DNA from: Gammaproteobacteria bacterium
Lineage (GTDB): Bacteria > Pseudomonadota > Gammaproteobacteria > Pseudomonadales > Azotimanducaceae
Reading direction: 5' to 3'
Length of the DNA stretch: 24,242 bases
NCBI GenBank assembly: GCA_002711495.1
Contig: PARM01000054.1
Span: forward strand, 5,503 to 29,744
Positions 7,993-17,967 of this stretch are shown piece by piece. The number at the start of each line of letters is the position of its first letter. The stretch's first letter is position 1. The notes beneath the pieces are model-generated. The model made no database searches, was not told where the DNA came from, and was given only the letters and a program-made list of their open reading frames with translations. Position numbers and translations under genes: made by a program.

Positions 7993-8091
7993 AAGCCGCG
8001 ACTCCCTATGCAACTATAGAAAGTTGCGTAGTATGATTTGTTTCTGAAATCTCTCCCTCGACAAGATTGTATACTGGACTCCGCCGATTTG

Positions 8092-8107
8092 AAATACGAT
8101 CGTATTT
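8092..8107. promoter_or_regulatory. 16-bp perfect palindrome upstream of the receptor gene (candidate operator)
   Basis: AAATACGATCGTATTT is its own reverse complement over all 16 bases. It lies about 100 bases upstream of the receptor ATG, in the 214-base gap to ispB. This is the size and symmetry of a site for a dimeric repressor. No cognate regulator is visible in the window, and I could not place a confident promoter next to it. Confidence 0.4.
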
Positions 8108-8131
8108 TTAATGGTTTGATCTTATTCCAAG

Positions 8132-8143
8132 GTGAAATTTCAC
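8132..8143. promoter_or_regulatory. 12-bp perfect palindrome upstream of the receptor gene
   Basis: GTGAAATTTCAC is fully self-complementary and sits 24 bases beyond the larger palindrome. A further inverted repeat (GTTTGA at 8162-8167, TCAAAC at 8174-8179) follows. The sites could be operators or, for the last, a weak stem after ispB. AT-rich DNA yields some short palindromes by chance. Confidence 0.25.
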
Positions 8144-8206
8144 AGCACACTTCATGTTTTGGTTTGATTCTTTTCAAACTTTTCTACTTTGAAAACGTTG
8201 CCGGGT

Positions 8207-9172
8207 TTAGGAAGCTCTCGTAATGGAAAATTCTGCAAGTTCCTTTAAAGCATCTATACATGGAGATTTTGGCATAGCGCTGAGGCAACTAAGTGCTTTG
8301 CATTTCTCTTTAACAGCGACTTTCTGCGTGTAATCAAGCCCCCCAGCCTGTTTCACGAGCTCAAGTACGATGTCTAGATTTTCTGCTCCGCCTTTCAAAA
8401 CTGCCCTTTCTATGAGGCTTGCTTGCTCAATGTTCCCGTTTCTGATGGCTGCGATAACTGGAAGTGTTACCTTGCCTTCGGCAAAATCGTCTCCCACGTT
8501 TTTCCCCAAGGCGTCTGAGTGTCCGAAATAATCGAGATTGTCATCCGTGAGCTGAAAAGCGATCCCAAGGTGCAAGGCGTAGTTGCCTATTGAATCGATT
8601 TCTCTTTTTTCGGCTCCAGCTATAATTGCGCCTGATTGCGCGGCCGCTTGAAAAAGAGTGGCGGTTTTTCTGGTGATTATCTCCATGTATTGGTTTTCGG
8701 TGGTTTCAGGGTTTTTGATATGGCAGAGCTGCTGCACTTCCCCCTCTGATATGACATTCGTTGCCCGAGAGAGGACAGATAAAACTTCCATGTTTCCGAC
8801 CTCTACCATTAATTCGAACGCCCGAGAGTGAAGAAAGTCTCCTACTAGTACGCTCGGGGCATTACCCCATTTAACGTTTGCTGTCTTTTTACCTCTCCGA
8901 AGGTCTGATTCATCGACAACATCATCATGTAGGAGCATTGCCGTGTGCAAAAACTCAATGACTGTTGCGAGTTTGATATGGTCGTCGCCTTTGTAACCGA
9001 ATAATTTAGCGGTTAAAAGTGTAAGAAGGGGCCTTAGTCGTTTCCCTCCTGAGTCTACAAGGTAGTCAGCTATTTCCTTTACAAGGGGCACGCGCGAATC
9101 GAGATTCTTGATCACCATCGCATTTAATTGGTTTAAATCTGTCTTAACGGGCTGAAAGAAACTATGGTCCAT
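8207..9172 (-). CDS. ispB: Octaprenyl (polyprenyl) diphosphate synthase
   Basis: The enzyme extends farnesyl diphosphate with isopentenyl units to the C40-type side chain of ubiquinone or menaquinone, in the cytoplasm. From ATG 9172 it is 321 residues, matching E. coli IspB (~323). The frame can be opened to a TTG at 9235, but that TTG is part of the -35 of a good promoter, so the ATG is preferred. GGKRLRP precedes the first aspartate-rich motif DDVVDESD (D83-D87). FQLTDDNLDYF holds the second (D210-D214). These bind the Mg-diphosphates of allylic substrate and IPP. It is divergent from rplU, the arrangement common in gammaproteobacteria. Chain length cannot be read with certainty from the sequence. 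Confidence 0.95.
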   Translation of the reverse strand: MDHSFFQPVKTDLNQLNAMVIKNLDSRVPLVKEIADYLVDSGGKRLRPLLTLLTAKLFGYKGDDHIKLATVIEFLHTAMLLHDDVVDESDLRRGKKTANVKWGNAPSVLVGDFLHSRAFELMVEVGNMEVLSVLSRATNVISEGEVQQLCHIKNPETTENQYMEIITRKTATLFQAAAQSGAIIAGAEKREIDSIGNYALHLGIAFQLTDDNLDYFGHSDALGKNVGDDFAEGKVTLPVIAAIRNGNIEQASLIERAVLKGGAENLDIVLELVKQAGGLDYTQKVAVKEKCKALSCLSAMPKSPCIDALKELAEFSITRAS

Positions 9173-9206
9173 CGGTTGGGCGAAGTACTTACTGGAAAGG
9201 GAGGAA

Positions 9207-9235
9207 ATGCTAGGTTGGGAGAGGTTCGATGTCAA
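9207..9235 (-). promoter_or_regulatory. Promoter of ispB
   Basis: On the minus strand a perfect TTGACA (9235-9230) is followed after 17 bases by TAGCAT (9212-9207). Transcription would start near 9200, giving a ~28-base leader to the ATG at 9172. This placement decides the ispB start codon. Confidence 0.7.
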
Positions 9236-9257
9236 GCTAGAACAAGACCAAAGCCAC

Positions 9258-9286
9258 TTGCTACCGCGGGTGTCTTAGAATAGAAT
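9258..9286 (+). promoter_or_regulatory. Promoter of rplU-rpmA
   Basis: TTGCTA (9258-9263) and TAGAAT (9281-9286) are separated by exactly 17 bases. The predicted start near 9293 gives a ~60-base leader. Its -35 is only 22 bases from the ispB -35, so the two divergent promoters are back to back. Confidence 0.65.
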
Positions 9287-9307
9287 TTCATCCCCGAATT
9301 AACGAGT

Positions 9308-9332
9308 TCTTGCTGGAAAACGTCTGGCAAGA
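9308..9332 (+). promoter_or_regulatory. Stem-loop in the rplU 5' leader
   Basis: TCTTGCTGGA (9308-9317) pairs with TCTGGCAAGA (9323-9332) over ten base pairs, two of them G-U, around the loop AAACG. It occupies the middle of the short leader, ending about 20 bases before the rplU ATG. Ribosomal-protein leaders often carry such a stem for autogenous control. That role is inference here. Confidence 0.45.
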
Positions 9333-9353
9333 CCCAAAAACAGAGTATTCATC

Positions 9354-9671
9354 ATGTACGCGGTAATTAAAAGCGGTGGCAAACAGCACAGAGTCGAGCC
9401 AGGAGAGATCCTTAGAGTAGAAAGGCTTGACCTTGCGGAAGGCGATAAGATCGATTTCGATGAGGTAATGATGGTTGGTGATGAGAAGGATGTTCAGATC
9501 GGGTCCCCATACCTGGATGGCGGCAAAGTATCTGCAGAGGTTGTCGGTCACGGTCGAGGCGACAAAGTGACAATAATCAAGATGCGACGGCGTAAGCATT
9601 ATCGTCGGCAGGCAGGGCATCGGCAACACTATACCGAGATAAAAATTCTTGATATTGCGGGAGGTAAGTGA
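9354..9671 (+). CDS. rplU: 50S ribosomal protein L21
   Basis: The 105-residue protein fits L21 (E. coli ~103) and opens [18 protein letters not shown], the typical L21 start. It ends with the basic [19 protein letters not shown] segment that contacts 23S rRNA. It is the first gene of the classic rplU-rpmA pair; its TGA abuts the rpmA ATG. The ribosome-binding site is weak (AGAG at 8 bases), unusual for a highly expressed ribosomal gene and possibly linked to the leader stem. Confidence 0.98.
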   Translation: MYAVIKSGGKQHRVEPGEILRVERLDLAEGDKIDFDEVMMVGDEKDVQIGSPYLDGGKVSAEVVGHGRGDKVTIIKMRRRKHYRRQAGHRQHYTEIKILDIAGGK

Positions 9672-9932
9672 ATGGCCCATAAAAAAGCAGGTGGCAGCAC
9701 CCGAAACGGACGCGACTCAGAATCCAAACGCTTAGGTGTAAAGATGTTTGGCGGTCAGCAGGTAGCAGCGGGTAACATCATAGTTAGGCAGAGAGGAACC
9801 AAATTCCATCCCGGGACTAACGTCGGTTGTGGTAAAGATCACACCCTGTATGCGAAATCAGATGGCGTGATAGAATTTAGAGTGAAGGGACCTAAACAAC
9901 GAAAGTATGTAAACGTTCTGGCAGCTTCTTAA
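9672..9932 (+). CDS. rpmA: 50S ribosomal protein L27
   Basis: The 86-residue protein begins [20 protein letters not shown], the canonical L27 N-terminus that reaches the peptidyl-transferase centre. [20 protein letters not shown] follows. There is no N-terminal cleavable extension of the Firmicute type. GGGAGG lies within the end of rplU, 7 bases before the ATG. The gene is followed by a strong terminator-like hairpin. Confidence 0.98.
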   Translation: MAHKKAGGSTRNGRDSESKRLGVKMFGGQQVAAGNIIVRQRGTKFHPGTNVGCGKDHTLYAKSDGVIEFRVKGPKQRKYVNVLAAS

Positions 9933-9946
9933 GAGGAGAGAAAAAC

Positions 9947-9978
9947 CAAAAGCCCTGCCAAATGCGGGGCTTTTTTTT
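9947..9978 (+). terminator. Intrinsic terminator after rpmA
   Basis: AGCCCTGC (9951-9958) pairs with GCGGGGCT (9964-9971), one T-G pair, loop CAAAT, followed by a run of eight T (9971-9978). AAA before the stem can pair with the T run to lengthen it. It ends only 9 bases before the obgE start codon, so obgE depends on read-through or on a promoter I cannot see. Confidence 0.85.
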
Positions 9979-9984
9979 GCGTAA

Positions 9985-12236
<2,252 letters not shown>

Positions 12237-12238
12237 AT

Positions 12239-12505
12239 CTAGCTTTGAAGGGCCTTTACTTTTGCGTTCAGCCTGCTCTTGTGCCGAGCCGCCTTATTTT
12301 TTTGGATAAGTCCGTGGGTAACCGCTTTATCAATGATGGGGATGGCAACTTTATATGCAGAGCTCGCCTCATCGTAGCTTCCGTTCTCTGCGGCCGCCAA
12401 AGTTTTCTTAATTGCTGTCCGAAAGGCGGAGCGCTGACTTGCGTTGCGTCTCCTGCGAGCGTCATTCTGCCGTGCCCTTTTCTTTGCTTGCGCTGAATTT
12501 GCCAA
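12239..12505 (-). CDS. rpsT: 30S ribosomal protein S20
   Basis: The 88-residue, strongly basic protein matches S20 (E. coli 87): MANSAQAKKRARQNDARRR at the start, FRTAIKKTL in the middle, and the conserved GLIQKNKAARHKSRL near the end. The start codon is TTG (12505-12503). E. coli rpsT also uses UUG, where the weak start is part of autogenous control by S20, so the codon looks conserved for a reason. The gene has its own strong promoter and is divergent from murJ. No terminator fits in the 2 bases before proB's end. Confidence 0.98.
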   Translation of the reverse strand: MANSAQAKKRARQNDARRRRNASQRSAFRTAIKKTLAAAENGSYDEASSAYKVAIPIIDKAVTHGLIQKNKAARHKSRLNAKVKALQS

Positions 12506-12537
12506 GAATCCAATTTCTAAGTCTTAGTAAGCCGCGA

Positions 12538-12566
12538 ACTATGACTATTTCAAAGACTTTTGTCAA
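12538..12566 (-). promoter_or_regulatory. Promoter of rpsT
   Basis: On the minus strand a perfect TTGACA (12566-12561) is followed, after 17 bases, by CATAGT (12543-12538). Transcription would begin near 12531, giving a leader of about 25 bases before the TTG start codon. Confidence 0.7.
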
Positions 12567-12618
12567 ACTATTTTGACCCCCAGTGTGCGATGATACCCTC
12601 TAACGAACTGGCAAGCCT

Positions 12619-14181
12619 ATGAAAAACGAAAAAACTGAGCCTGCTCCTAAACTTTACCGATCCAGTCTCGTGGTCTCTGGCCTGACAATGATTTCTCGGG
12701 TTCTTGGTCTTGCTAGAGACATATGTATCGCAAATTTTTTTGGTTCGGGTGTTGCCACAGACGCGTTTATTTTAGCTTTCCGTATACCGAACCTGTTCCG
12801 TAGATTGTTTGCTGAGGGCGCCTTTTCCCAGGCGTTTGTCCCTGTCTTAACCGAATATAAGGAAATTTATTCTCACCAAACAGTGAAAAGCTTAGTCAAT
12901 CGCACCATGGGTTCCTTGGGCTTGGTTCTATTGTTGTTTACTCTGCTTGGCATGGCGCTTTCAGAAACAATTGTGAGTGTCTTTGCACCCGGTTATGTTT
13001 ATGCCGATTCTTCCGAGAAGTTGCAGCTTTCTTCTGCCCTTTTAAAGATAACTTTTCCTTATCTCTTCCTAATCTCGATGACTGCATTATCGGCTGGGGT
13101 ATTAAATTCATACGGCAGATTTTCCGCGCCAGCGTTCAGTCCTGCGCTTCTCAATTTCTCTTTGATTGCCAGCGTTATTTTTTTACGAGAGCGGTTCAGC
13201 GAACCAATTTTCGCGCTTGCTTGGGGTGTGTTGATCGCCGGTGTCGTGCAGCTTACCTGGCAGATGCCCTCTTTGGGTCAACTTAAACTTCTTCCGAGAC
13301 CAGAACTAGGATTCCGTGACCCCGGAGTCAAAAAAGTGGGATTTTTGATGTTGCCCGCAGTTTTTGGTGCATCAGTGAGTCAAATCAACATCCTTCTGGA
13401 TACGGTGTTGGCGTCATTCCTTGAGACGGGGAGTCTCTCCTGGCTTTACTATTCTGACCGGCTCCTTGAACTTCCGCTCGCGCTGTTCGGCATTGCGATA
13501 GCTACTGTAATTTTACCTAGGCTATCGAGTGATCACCTTAAAGATTCAAGCAGGGATTTTTCCCGGACCCTAGAGTGGGCAATAAAGTCTGTTCTTTTAT
13601 TTGCTTTTCCAGCTACTGCAGCATTAGTTATGTTGTCCGATGAATTGATAGCGACCCTTTTTTTTCACGGTGTCATGGAATCACGAGATGTTTTAATGGC
13701 AGGAGCTAGCTTGGCGGCTTATGGGGCTGGTCTTGCAGGACACATGTTGGTCAAAGTTCTAGCTCCTGGATATTTCGCACGTCAGGATATGATCTCTCCA
13801 GTCCGGTTTGGAGTCATAGCGATGGTCGCTAATATGGGACTTAACCTAATTTTTATTTGGCACTTTAAGCACGTTGGATTGGCTATCGCCACTACCATTT
13901 CCGCTTTTTTGAATGCGGCGCTACTTTACGCTGGTCTGAGCAAGTTGGGGCTAATTAATTTTTATAATAGAGATAACGCGCTTTTTCTTTTTCGAATGAT
14001 CCTTGCCACACTCGTCATGACTTCTTTGATATATTATTTTAATCCTCCGATAGATTGGTGGCTTCAAATTGATTCTGTTGCGCGCGTGGTTAGAATGATA
14101 AGCATATGTTTGCTTGGAGTGTTCAGCTATTTTTTGGTCTTAGCTTTGTCCGGTTTGAATTTGAAAAGTTTGCTTCGATGA
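12619..14181 (+). CDS. murJ: Lipid II flippase MurJ
   Basis: The 520-residue inner-membrane protein of the MOP exporter superfamily flips lipid II to the periplasm for peptidoglycan synthesis. The opening SGLTMISRVLGLARD, TDAFILAFRIPNLFRRLFAEGAFSQAFVP and LKITFPYLFLIS are near-signature MurJ sequences, and the chain is almost entirely membrane helices (14 expected). The length matches E. coli (511). ATG at 12619 has no strong ribosome site and I could not place a clear promoter in the 113-base gap to rpsT. Its TGA overlaps the ribF ATG. The rpsT/murJ divergence is the standard gammaproteobacterial arrangement. Confidence 0.97.
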   Translation: MKNEKTEPAPKLYRSSLVVSGLTMISRVLGLARDICIANFFGSGVATDAFILAFRIPNLFRRLFAEGAFSQAFVPVLTEYKEIYSHQTVKSLVNRTMGSLGLVLLLFTLLGMALSETIVSVFAPGYVYADSSEKLQLSSALLKITFPYLFLISMTALSAGVLNSYGRFSAPAFSPALLNFSLIASVIFLRERFSEPIFALAWGVLIAGVVQLTWQMPSLGQLKLLPRPELGFRDPGVKKVGFLMLPAVFGASVSQINILLDTVLASFLETGSLSWLYYSDRLLELPLALFGIAIATVILPRLSSDHLKDSSRDFSRTLEWAIKSVLLFAFPATAALVMLSDELIATLFFHGVMESRDVLMAGASLAAYGAGLAGHMLVKVLAPGYFARQDMISPVRFGVIAMVANMGLNLIFIWHFKHVGLAIATTISAFLNAALLYAGLSKLGLINFYNRDNALFLFRMILATLVMTSLIYYFNPPIDWWLQIDSVARVVRMISICLLGVFSYFLVLALSGLNLKSLLR

Positions 14182-15125
14182 TCGAAATCATCAGAGGCCT
14201 AAACAATATTCGAGAAAGGCATGCACGTGCGGTGGTTACCATTGGAAATTTTGATGGGGTCCACATTGGTCATCAGATGATACTGAGACGGGTGAACCAA
14301 GAGGCTAAAACCTTAAAAACGCGGTCAATGTTAATTTGCTTCGAACCGCAGCCTCGAGAATTTTTTGATGTTTATAAGGCTCCAGCGAGGTTGACACGAT
14401 TTAGAGAGAAGGTTGAATTACTTGCTGAGCAGGGGATTTCTCAGGTTCTGTGTCTTAAATTCAATGAAGAGGTTAGGAAAATGTCGTCGATTCGATTTGC
14501 TAGCCTTCTGGTAGACCAGCTAAAAGTAAGAGCTCTTTTCGTCGGGGACGACTTTAAGTTTGGCAACGATCGAAGGGGTGACTTTGCGAGCCTCAAGAAA
14601 GTGGGCTCGAAAAATAATTTTCCAGTTCACAATATGTACACGTTGGATTTTCAAGCAGAGAGAGTGTCGAGCACTCGCATCAGAAAGAGTCTGGCAGTTG
14701 GGGAGTTTCAGTTAGCTGAAAAATTACTGGGACATCCGTTCTCGATAAGTGGCAAGGTAATATACGGCAGACAATTGGGGCGAACTATTGGTATTCCTAC
14801 TGCGAATATCCAATTACACAGATATGTAGCGCCCATATCGGGAGTGTTTGCATGTAAAGTATTTGTAAATGCGGAGTTTTTCTTTGGGGTAGCGAATGTA
14901 GGCGTTCGGCCTACGGTAGACAATGCGAATTTCACTCCTATCCTCGAAGTCCATTTATTAAATTTCAACCGTATGATTTACGGTGAGTTTGCTAAGGTGG
15001 TTTTTCTTGAGAAGCTCAGAGACGAGAAAAAGCACGAAAGTATTTCCGCCCTAAAATCGGCGATAAATCGGGATATTAACGACGCCAAAAAGTTTTTCAA
15101 ATCGATAAAAGTTACTGAAAAATGA
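14178..15125 (+). CDS. ribF: Bifunctional riboflavin kinase / FAD synthetase
   Basis: RibF makes FMN from riboflavin and then FAD. I start it at ATG 14178, which overlaps the murJ stop (ATGA) and gives 315 residues (E. coli 313). The frame is open upstream into murJ but that would add a non-homologous extension. The FAD-synthetase domain (1-~185) has IGNFDGVHIGH at 22-32, FVGDDFKFGNDRRG and SSTRIRKSL. The kinase domain has GRTIGIPTANI and FGVANVGVRPT. It is translationally coupled to both murJ and lspA. In most relatives ileS lies directly downstream; here it is absent. Confidence 0.97.
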   Translation: MIEIIRGLNNIRERHARAVVTIGNFDGVHIGHQMILRRVNQEAKTLKTRSMLICFEPQPREFFDVYKAPARLTRFREKVELLAEQGISQVLCLKFNEEVRKMSSIRFASLLVDQLKVRALFVGDDFKFGNDRRGDFASLKKVGSKNNFPVHNMYTLDFQAERVSSTRIRKSLAVGEFQLAEKLLGHPFSISGKVIYGRQLGRTIGIPTANIQLHRYVAPISGVFACKVFVNAEFFFGVANVGVRPTVDNANFTPILEVHLLNFNRMIYGEFAKVVFLEKLRDEKKHESISALKSAINRDINDAKKFFKSIKVTEK

Positions 15126-15622
15126 AAAATCTTATACTTATCACTGTTGGAATAGCGGTTTTAGATCAGTTAACGAAACAAATGATCGTTAGAAACCTAG
15201 ATCAATGCGGATTCGGGTTTTGCGATAGCATTGAGTTGCTATCCTTCTTGAAATTGATTTTGCTTTACAACGACGGAGCTGCTTTCAGCATACTAAGTGA
15301 CGCAGGCGGATGGCAAAGATGGTTTTTGTCTGCAGTGTCTTTCGCTGTAAGCTGTTTTATTTTTTTTTGGATACTCAGATTAAACTCTTCGGAGCGTCTG
15401 CTTGGTTTTGCCTTGGCTACGATATTAGGGGGCGCCATTGGAAATCTTATCGACAGGGTTCTACTCGGACATGTTGTCGATTTTATCCTGTTGCACTATG
15501 GTAATCTTTATTTCCCAACTTTTAATGTAGCCGACACCGCTATTTCTATTGGGGCAATTCTACTGATCATCGAGATGTTTTATAAAAAAAAAGGGCGTAA
15601 TGGGCATGGGAAAAACACCTAA
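15122..15622 (+). CDS. lspA: Signal peptidase II (prolipoprotein)
   Basis: The 166-residue inner-membrane aspartyl protease cleaves signal peptides of lipoproteins after diacylglyceryl modification, for example BamD in this window. Four membrane helices are expected and visible. Conserved blocks are LDQLTKQMI near the N-terminus, YNDGAAFS, GGAIGNLIDR, GHVVDF and FNVADTAI; the aspartates in the last two blocks form the catalytic pair. ATG at 15122 overlaps the ribF stop. The 3' end overlaps fkpB by 23 bases in a different frame. Confidence 0.97.
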   Translation: MKNLILITVGIAVLDQLTKQMIVRNLDQCGFGFCDSIELLSFLKLILLYNDGAAFSILSDAGGWQRWFLSAVSFAVSCFIFFWILRLNSSERLLGFALATILGGAIGNLIDRVLLGHVVDFILLHYGNLYFPTFNVADTAISIGAILLIIEMFYKKKGRNGHGKNT

Positions 15623-16073
15623 ATTAGTCCCTGTCGGACCTGGCACAAGGGTCACCCTTAAGTTTGCGCTTTATCTTAAGGGCGGGGACCTAATAGATTC
15701 GACTGAAAATAGATCCGCGTCCTGCGTCATTGGAGATGAAAGTCTATTACCCGGGTTCGAACGAGCGATGTTCGGGATGCGCGCGGGTCAAAAGCAAGTT
15801 TTTGATATAAGTCCGGAAGACGGGTTTGGTGTCTCAAACCCTGACAACATTCATGTCATGCAAGCCGGGCTTTTTAAGGATGTTGATAAAAAAGAAGGAG
15901 TGATTGTATCCTTTGCTGATCCTCACGGGCTAGAGCGGCCTGGGGTGATAAACCGGGTGCTAGGTGATTCTCTCGAGATCGATTTCAACCATCCACTTGC
16001 AGGGAAAGACCTTATTTTTGAGGTGGAAGTTTTAGCAGTAGAGAGAGTATCTAACGAAATCATAAGGGCATGA
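15600..16073 (+). CDS. fkpB: FKBP-type peptidyl-prolyl isomerase (SlpA/FkpB type)
   Basis: A 157-residue cytoplasmic prolyl isomerase with chaperone activity. It has a split FKBP fold: VTLKFALYLKGGDLIDST and LLPGFERAMFGMRAGQKQVF flank the site, and a ~60-residue insert-in-flap domain begins at the SPEDGFG motif, which defines the SlyD/SlpA group. It lacks the His-rich metal tail of SlyD, and its position after lspA fits FkpB. ATG at 15600 has GGG ~6 bases upstream; ATG at 15606 in the same frame is an alternative. The usual next gene, ispH, is missing and bamD converges instead. Confidence 0.93.
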   Translation: MGMGKTPKLVPVGPGTRVTLKFALYLKGGDLIDSTENRSASCVIGDESLLPGFERAMFGMRAGQKQVFDISPEDGFGVSNPDNIHVMQAGLFKDVDKKEGVIVSFADPHGLERPGVINRVLGDSLEIDFNHPLAGKDLIFEVEVLAVERVSNEIIRA

Positions 16074-16106
16074 AAATCCAGCTTATTCACATTGTTTAAT
16101 TAAAGC

Positions 16107-16940
16107 TTAACCAAAGAGCCCAAGTGTTAATGTTCTTATCCAATTTCTAGTTCTCCCGCCACTTTTGTTAACCGTTTTTTTGAAATTTCCTTTTTTGTCT
16201 AGAGATTCATGCTTCGGATAGTTTGTCACCAGAACCTTTAGTGTTTTTGTCGCAAGATCTTCCATCCCCATTAGCTTATATGCCTCAACCATAACAGCGA
16301 GGCCGTCTGGCACAGCGACCGATCCTTGAAAATTTTCTAAAACATATCTGCCTCGATTGACTGCGGCGATATAAGCACCCCTTTCAATGTAATACTCCGC
16401 AACACGAATCTCAGATTGAGCGAGCAGATTTCGTAGATATTTCATTTTCGATTGTGCATCTGGCGCGTACTCACTGTCGGGGAAAAGCCTAATAAGTTCA
16501 GAAAAGTCTTTGAAGGATTGTCTTGCCGCGCCCGGATCTCTAGTTGATGGATCCATCGGTATTATGTTCGCTAAAAAATTTTTATCTTGCTCGAAAGAGA
16601 CCATTCCTTTGAGATAATAAGCATAATCTACACTCGGATGCGCAGGGTGCAGCCTTATAAATCTATCAGCAGCAGATTTTGCAGCCTCAGGTTGAGAGCT
16701 TTTGAAATAGGCATAGATGATTTCTAGTTGCGCCTGTTCTGCATATCTTCCGAACGGAAAGCGTGATTCAAGCATTTGCAGTTTCTGAATCGCTCCCGCG
16801 TAATTAGAAGCTCTCAAACTATCTTGAGCCGACTCATAGTAGAATAACTCTGTTGCATTTGGGTCGTCACTAATCTCGTCTTTGCTACAACCAAAAACAC
16901 TAAAGAGTGAAAACAACGCTATAAGGATTGGTCTCAGCAT
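16107..16940 (-). CDS. bamD: Outer-membrane assembly lipoprotein BamD
   Basis: BamD is the essential lipoprotein of the BAM complex, which inserts beta-barrels such as the TonB-dependent receptor into the outer membrane. A lipoprotein signal peptide (residues 1-17) ends SVFG before the lipidated C18; F at -2 is slightly unusual. TPR-type helical repeats run from ~30 to ~240: [15 protein letters not shown]-like [23 protein letters not shown], and [19 protein letters not shown]. The length of 277 exceeds E. coli's 245, with a basic C-terminal tail rich in K and R. It is divergent from rluD, the conserved arrangement in gammaproteobacteria. Confidence 0.96.
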   Translation of the reverse strand: MLRPILIALFSLFSVFGCSKDEISDDPNATELFYYESAQDSLRASNYAGAIQKLQMLESRFPFGRYAEQAQLEIIYAYFKSSQPEAAKSAADRFIRLHPAHPSVDYAYYLKGMVSFEQDKNFLANIIPMDPSTRDPGAARQSFKDFSELIRLFPDSEYAPDAQSKMKYLRNLLAQSEIRVAEYYIERGAYIAAVNRGRYVLENFQGSVAVPDGLAVMVEAYKLMGMEDLATKTLKVLVTNYPKHESLDKKGNFKKTVNKSGGRTRNWIRTLTLGLFG

Positions 16941-16959
16941 TGAAAAACTGTCCGCTCGG

Positions 16960-16988
16960 TTGAATTTTTTTAGATTAAAACATAGCCT
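16960..16988 (+). promoter_or_regulatory. Possible promoter of rluD-pgeF
   Basis: TTGAAT (16960-16965) and TAGCCT (16983-16988) are 17 bases apart in the 76-base bamD/rluD divergent gap. The spacer is nearly all A and T. The -10 is only a partial match. Confidence 0.4.
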
Positions 16989-17016
16989 TCAAACAAACCC
17001 AACATGATTCCCAATA

Positions 17017-17967
17017 GTGCATCGATCAATAGAACATGAATTAAATATATCGAGAGAAATTGTTCCGTCTAGACTCGACCATGCGGTCGCTGAGTTGCTG
17101 CCTCAGTATTCAAGGGCGCTTATTCAACAATGGATAAAGCAGGGTGCACTTTTGGTTAATAGAAAATCTGCGAAAGCCAGTCTTAAGCTTGTTGGGGGAG
17201 AGAAGATACTTATCAAAGTGACTATAGACGATGTCACCTCTGCCCAACCTGAGCGTATTCCGATTGATGTCGTTTTTGAAGACGAGCATCTCATCGTCGT
17301 CAATAAGCCCGCAGGATTAGTCGTCCACCCCGGAGCGGGAAATACATCAGGGACCCTTATGAATGCCTTGTTGAATTATGACCATGATTTAAAAGCGGTA
17401 CCTCGAGCGGGAATCATCCATCGCTTGGATAAGAACACTTCGGGTCTTTTGATTATTGCGAGAGATATTGAGTCTCAATTTAAGTTAGCGAGGGACCTTG
17501 AGTCGCGCATCATAAAGCGCATCTATACGGCACTGGTTTACAAGGCACCACCGTATAGGGCGGGGGAAATCGATCTAGCTCTGGGACGTCACCCCAAGGA
17601 GAGGAAAAAGATGGCGGTTAAGGTCGATGGGAAGCCGGCGAAAACGCATTATAATTTGACAGAAAAGTTTCAAAGTCACTCTTTATTAGAATGTGAGCTT
17701 GACACGGGAAGAACTCATCAGATCAGAGTTCACATGCAAGCTTTAGGAACACCAATCGTCGGTGATATTGAATACGGAGGCCAGTACAGGAGGTCTAAAT
17801 CAGATGGGCAAGAGCTAGAAAAAATGCTCAGGGCCTTTTCTAGGCAGGCCCTGCATGCCAGAAAACTATCTTTGAATCATCCAAAAAATGGAAGGAACCT
17901 CTCTTTTACCGCACCAATCCCTGAAGACTTCAAAAGCTTGCTGGAGGCTATGCGTGAGGCTAATTGA
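17017..17967 (+). CDS. rluD: 23S rRNA pseudouridine synthase RluD
   Basis: RluD converts three uridines in helix 69 of 23S rRNA (1911, 1915, 1917 in E. coli) to pseudouridine, which is needed for normal subunit joining. Residues 18-75 form an S4-like RNA-binding domain. The catalytic motif HRLDKNTSG holds D138. KPAGLVVHPGAG and RTHQIRVHMQALGTPIVGD are the other family blocks. It has 316 residues against 326 in E. coli. GTG at 17017 is the only usable early start, since an in-frame TGA lies just upstream. The context (bamD divergent, pgeF next) separates it from RluA and RluC. Confidence 0.94.
   Translation: MHRSIEHELNISREIVPSRLDHAVAELLPQYSRALIQQWIKQGALLVNRKSAKASLKLVGGEKILIKVTIDDVTSAQPERIPIDVVFEDEHLIVVNKPAGLVVHPGAGNTSGTLMNALLNYDHDLKAVPRAGIIHRLDKNTSGLLIIARDIESQFKLARDLESRIIKRIYTALVYKAPPYRAGEIDLALGRHPKERKKMAVKVDGKPAKTHYNLTEKFQSHSLLECELDTGRTHQIRVHMQALGTPIVGDIEYGGQYRRSKSDGQELEKMLRAFSRQALHARKLSLNHPKNGRNLSFTAPIPEDFKSLLEAMREAN

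Noticed and set aside
7989..8223. Two ~60-residue frames on opposite strands in the receptor/ispB gap
   Set aside because: AT-rich low-complexity products, no ribosome sites, and they cover the palindromes; best read as non-coding control DNA.
9288..9680. 130-residue minus-strand frame
   Set aside because: It is fully antisense to rplU; a shadow frame of a conserved ribosomal gene.
14106..14177. 24-residue N-terminal extension of RibF inside murJ
   Set aside because: ATG 14178 overlapping the murJ stop gives the family length and start; the extension is just the other frame of murJ.
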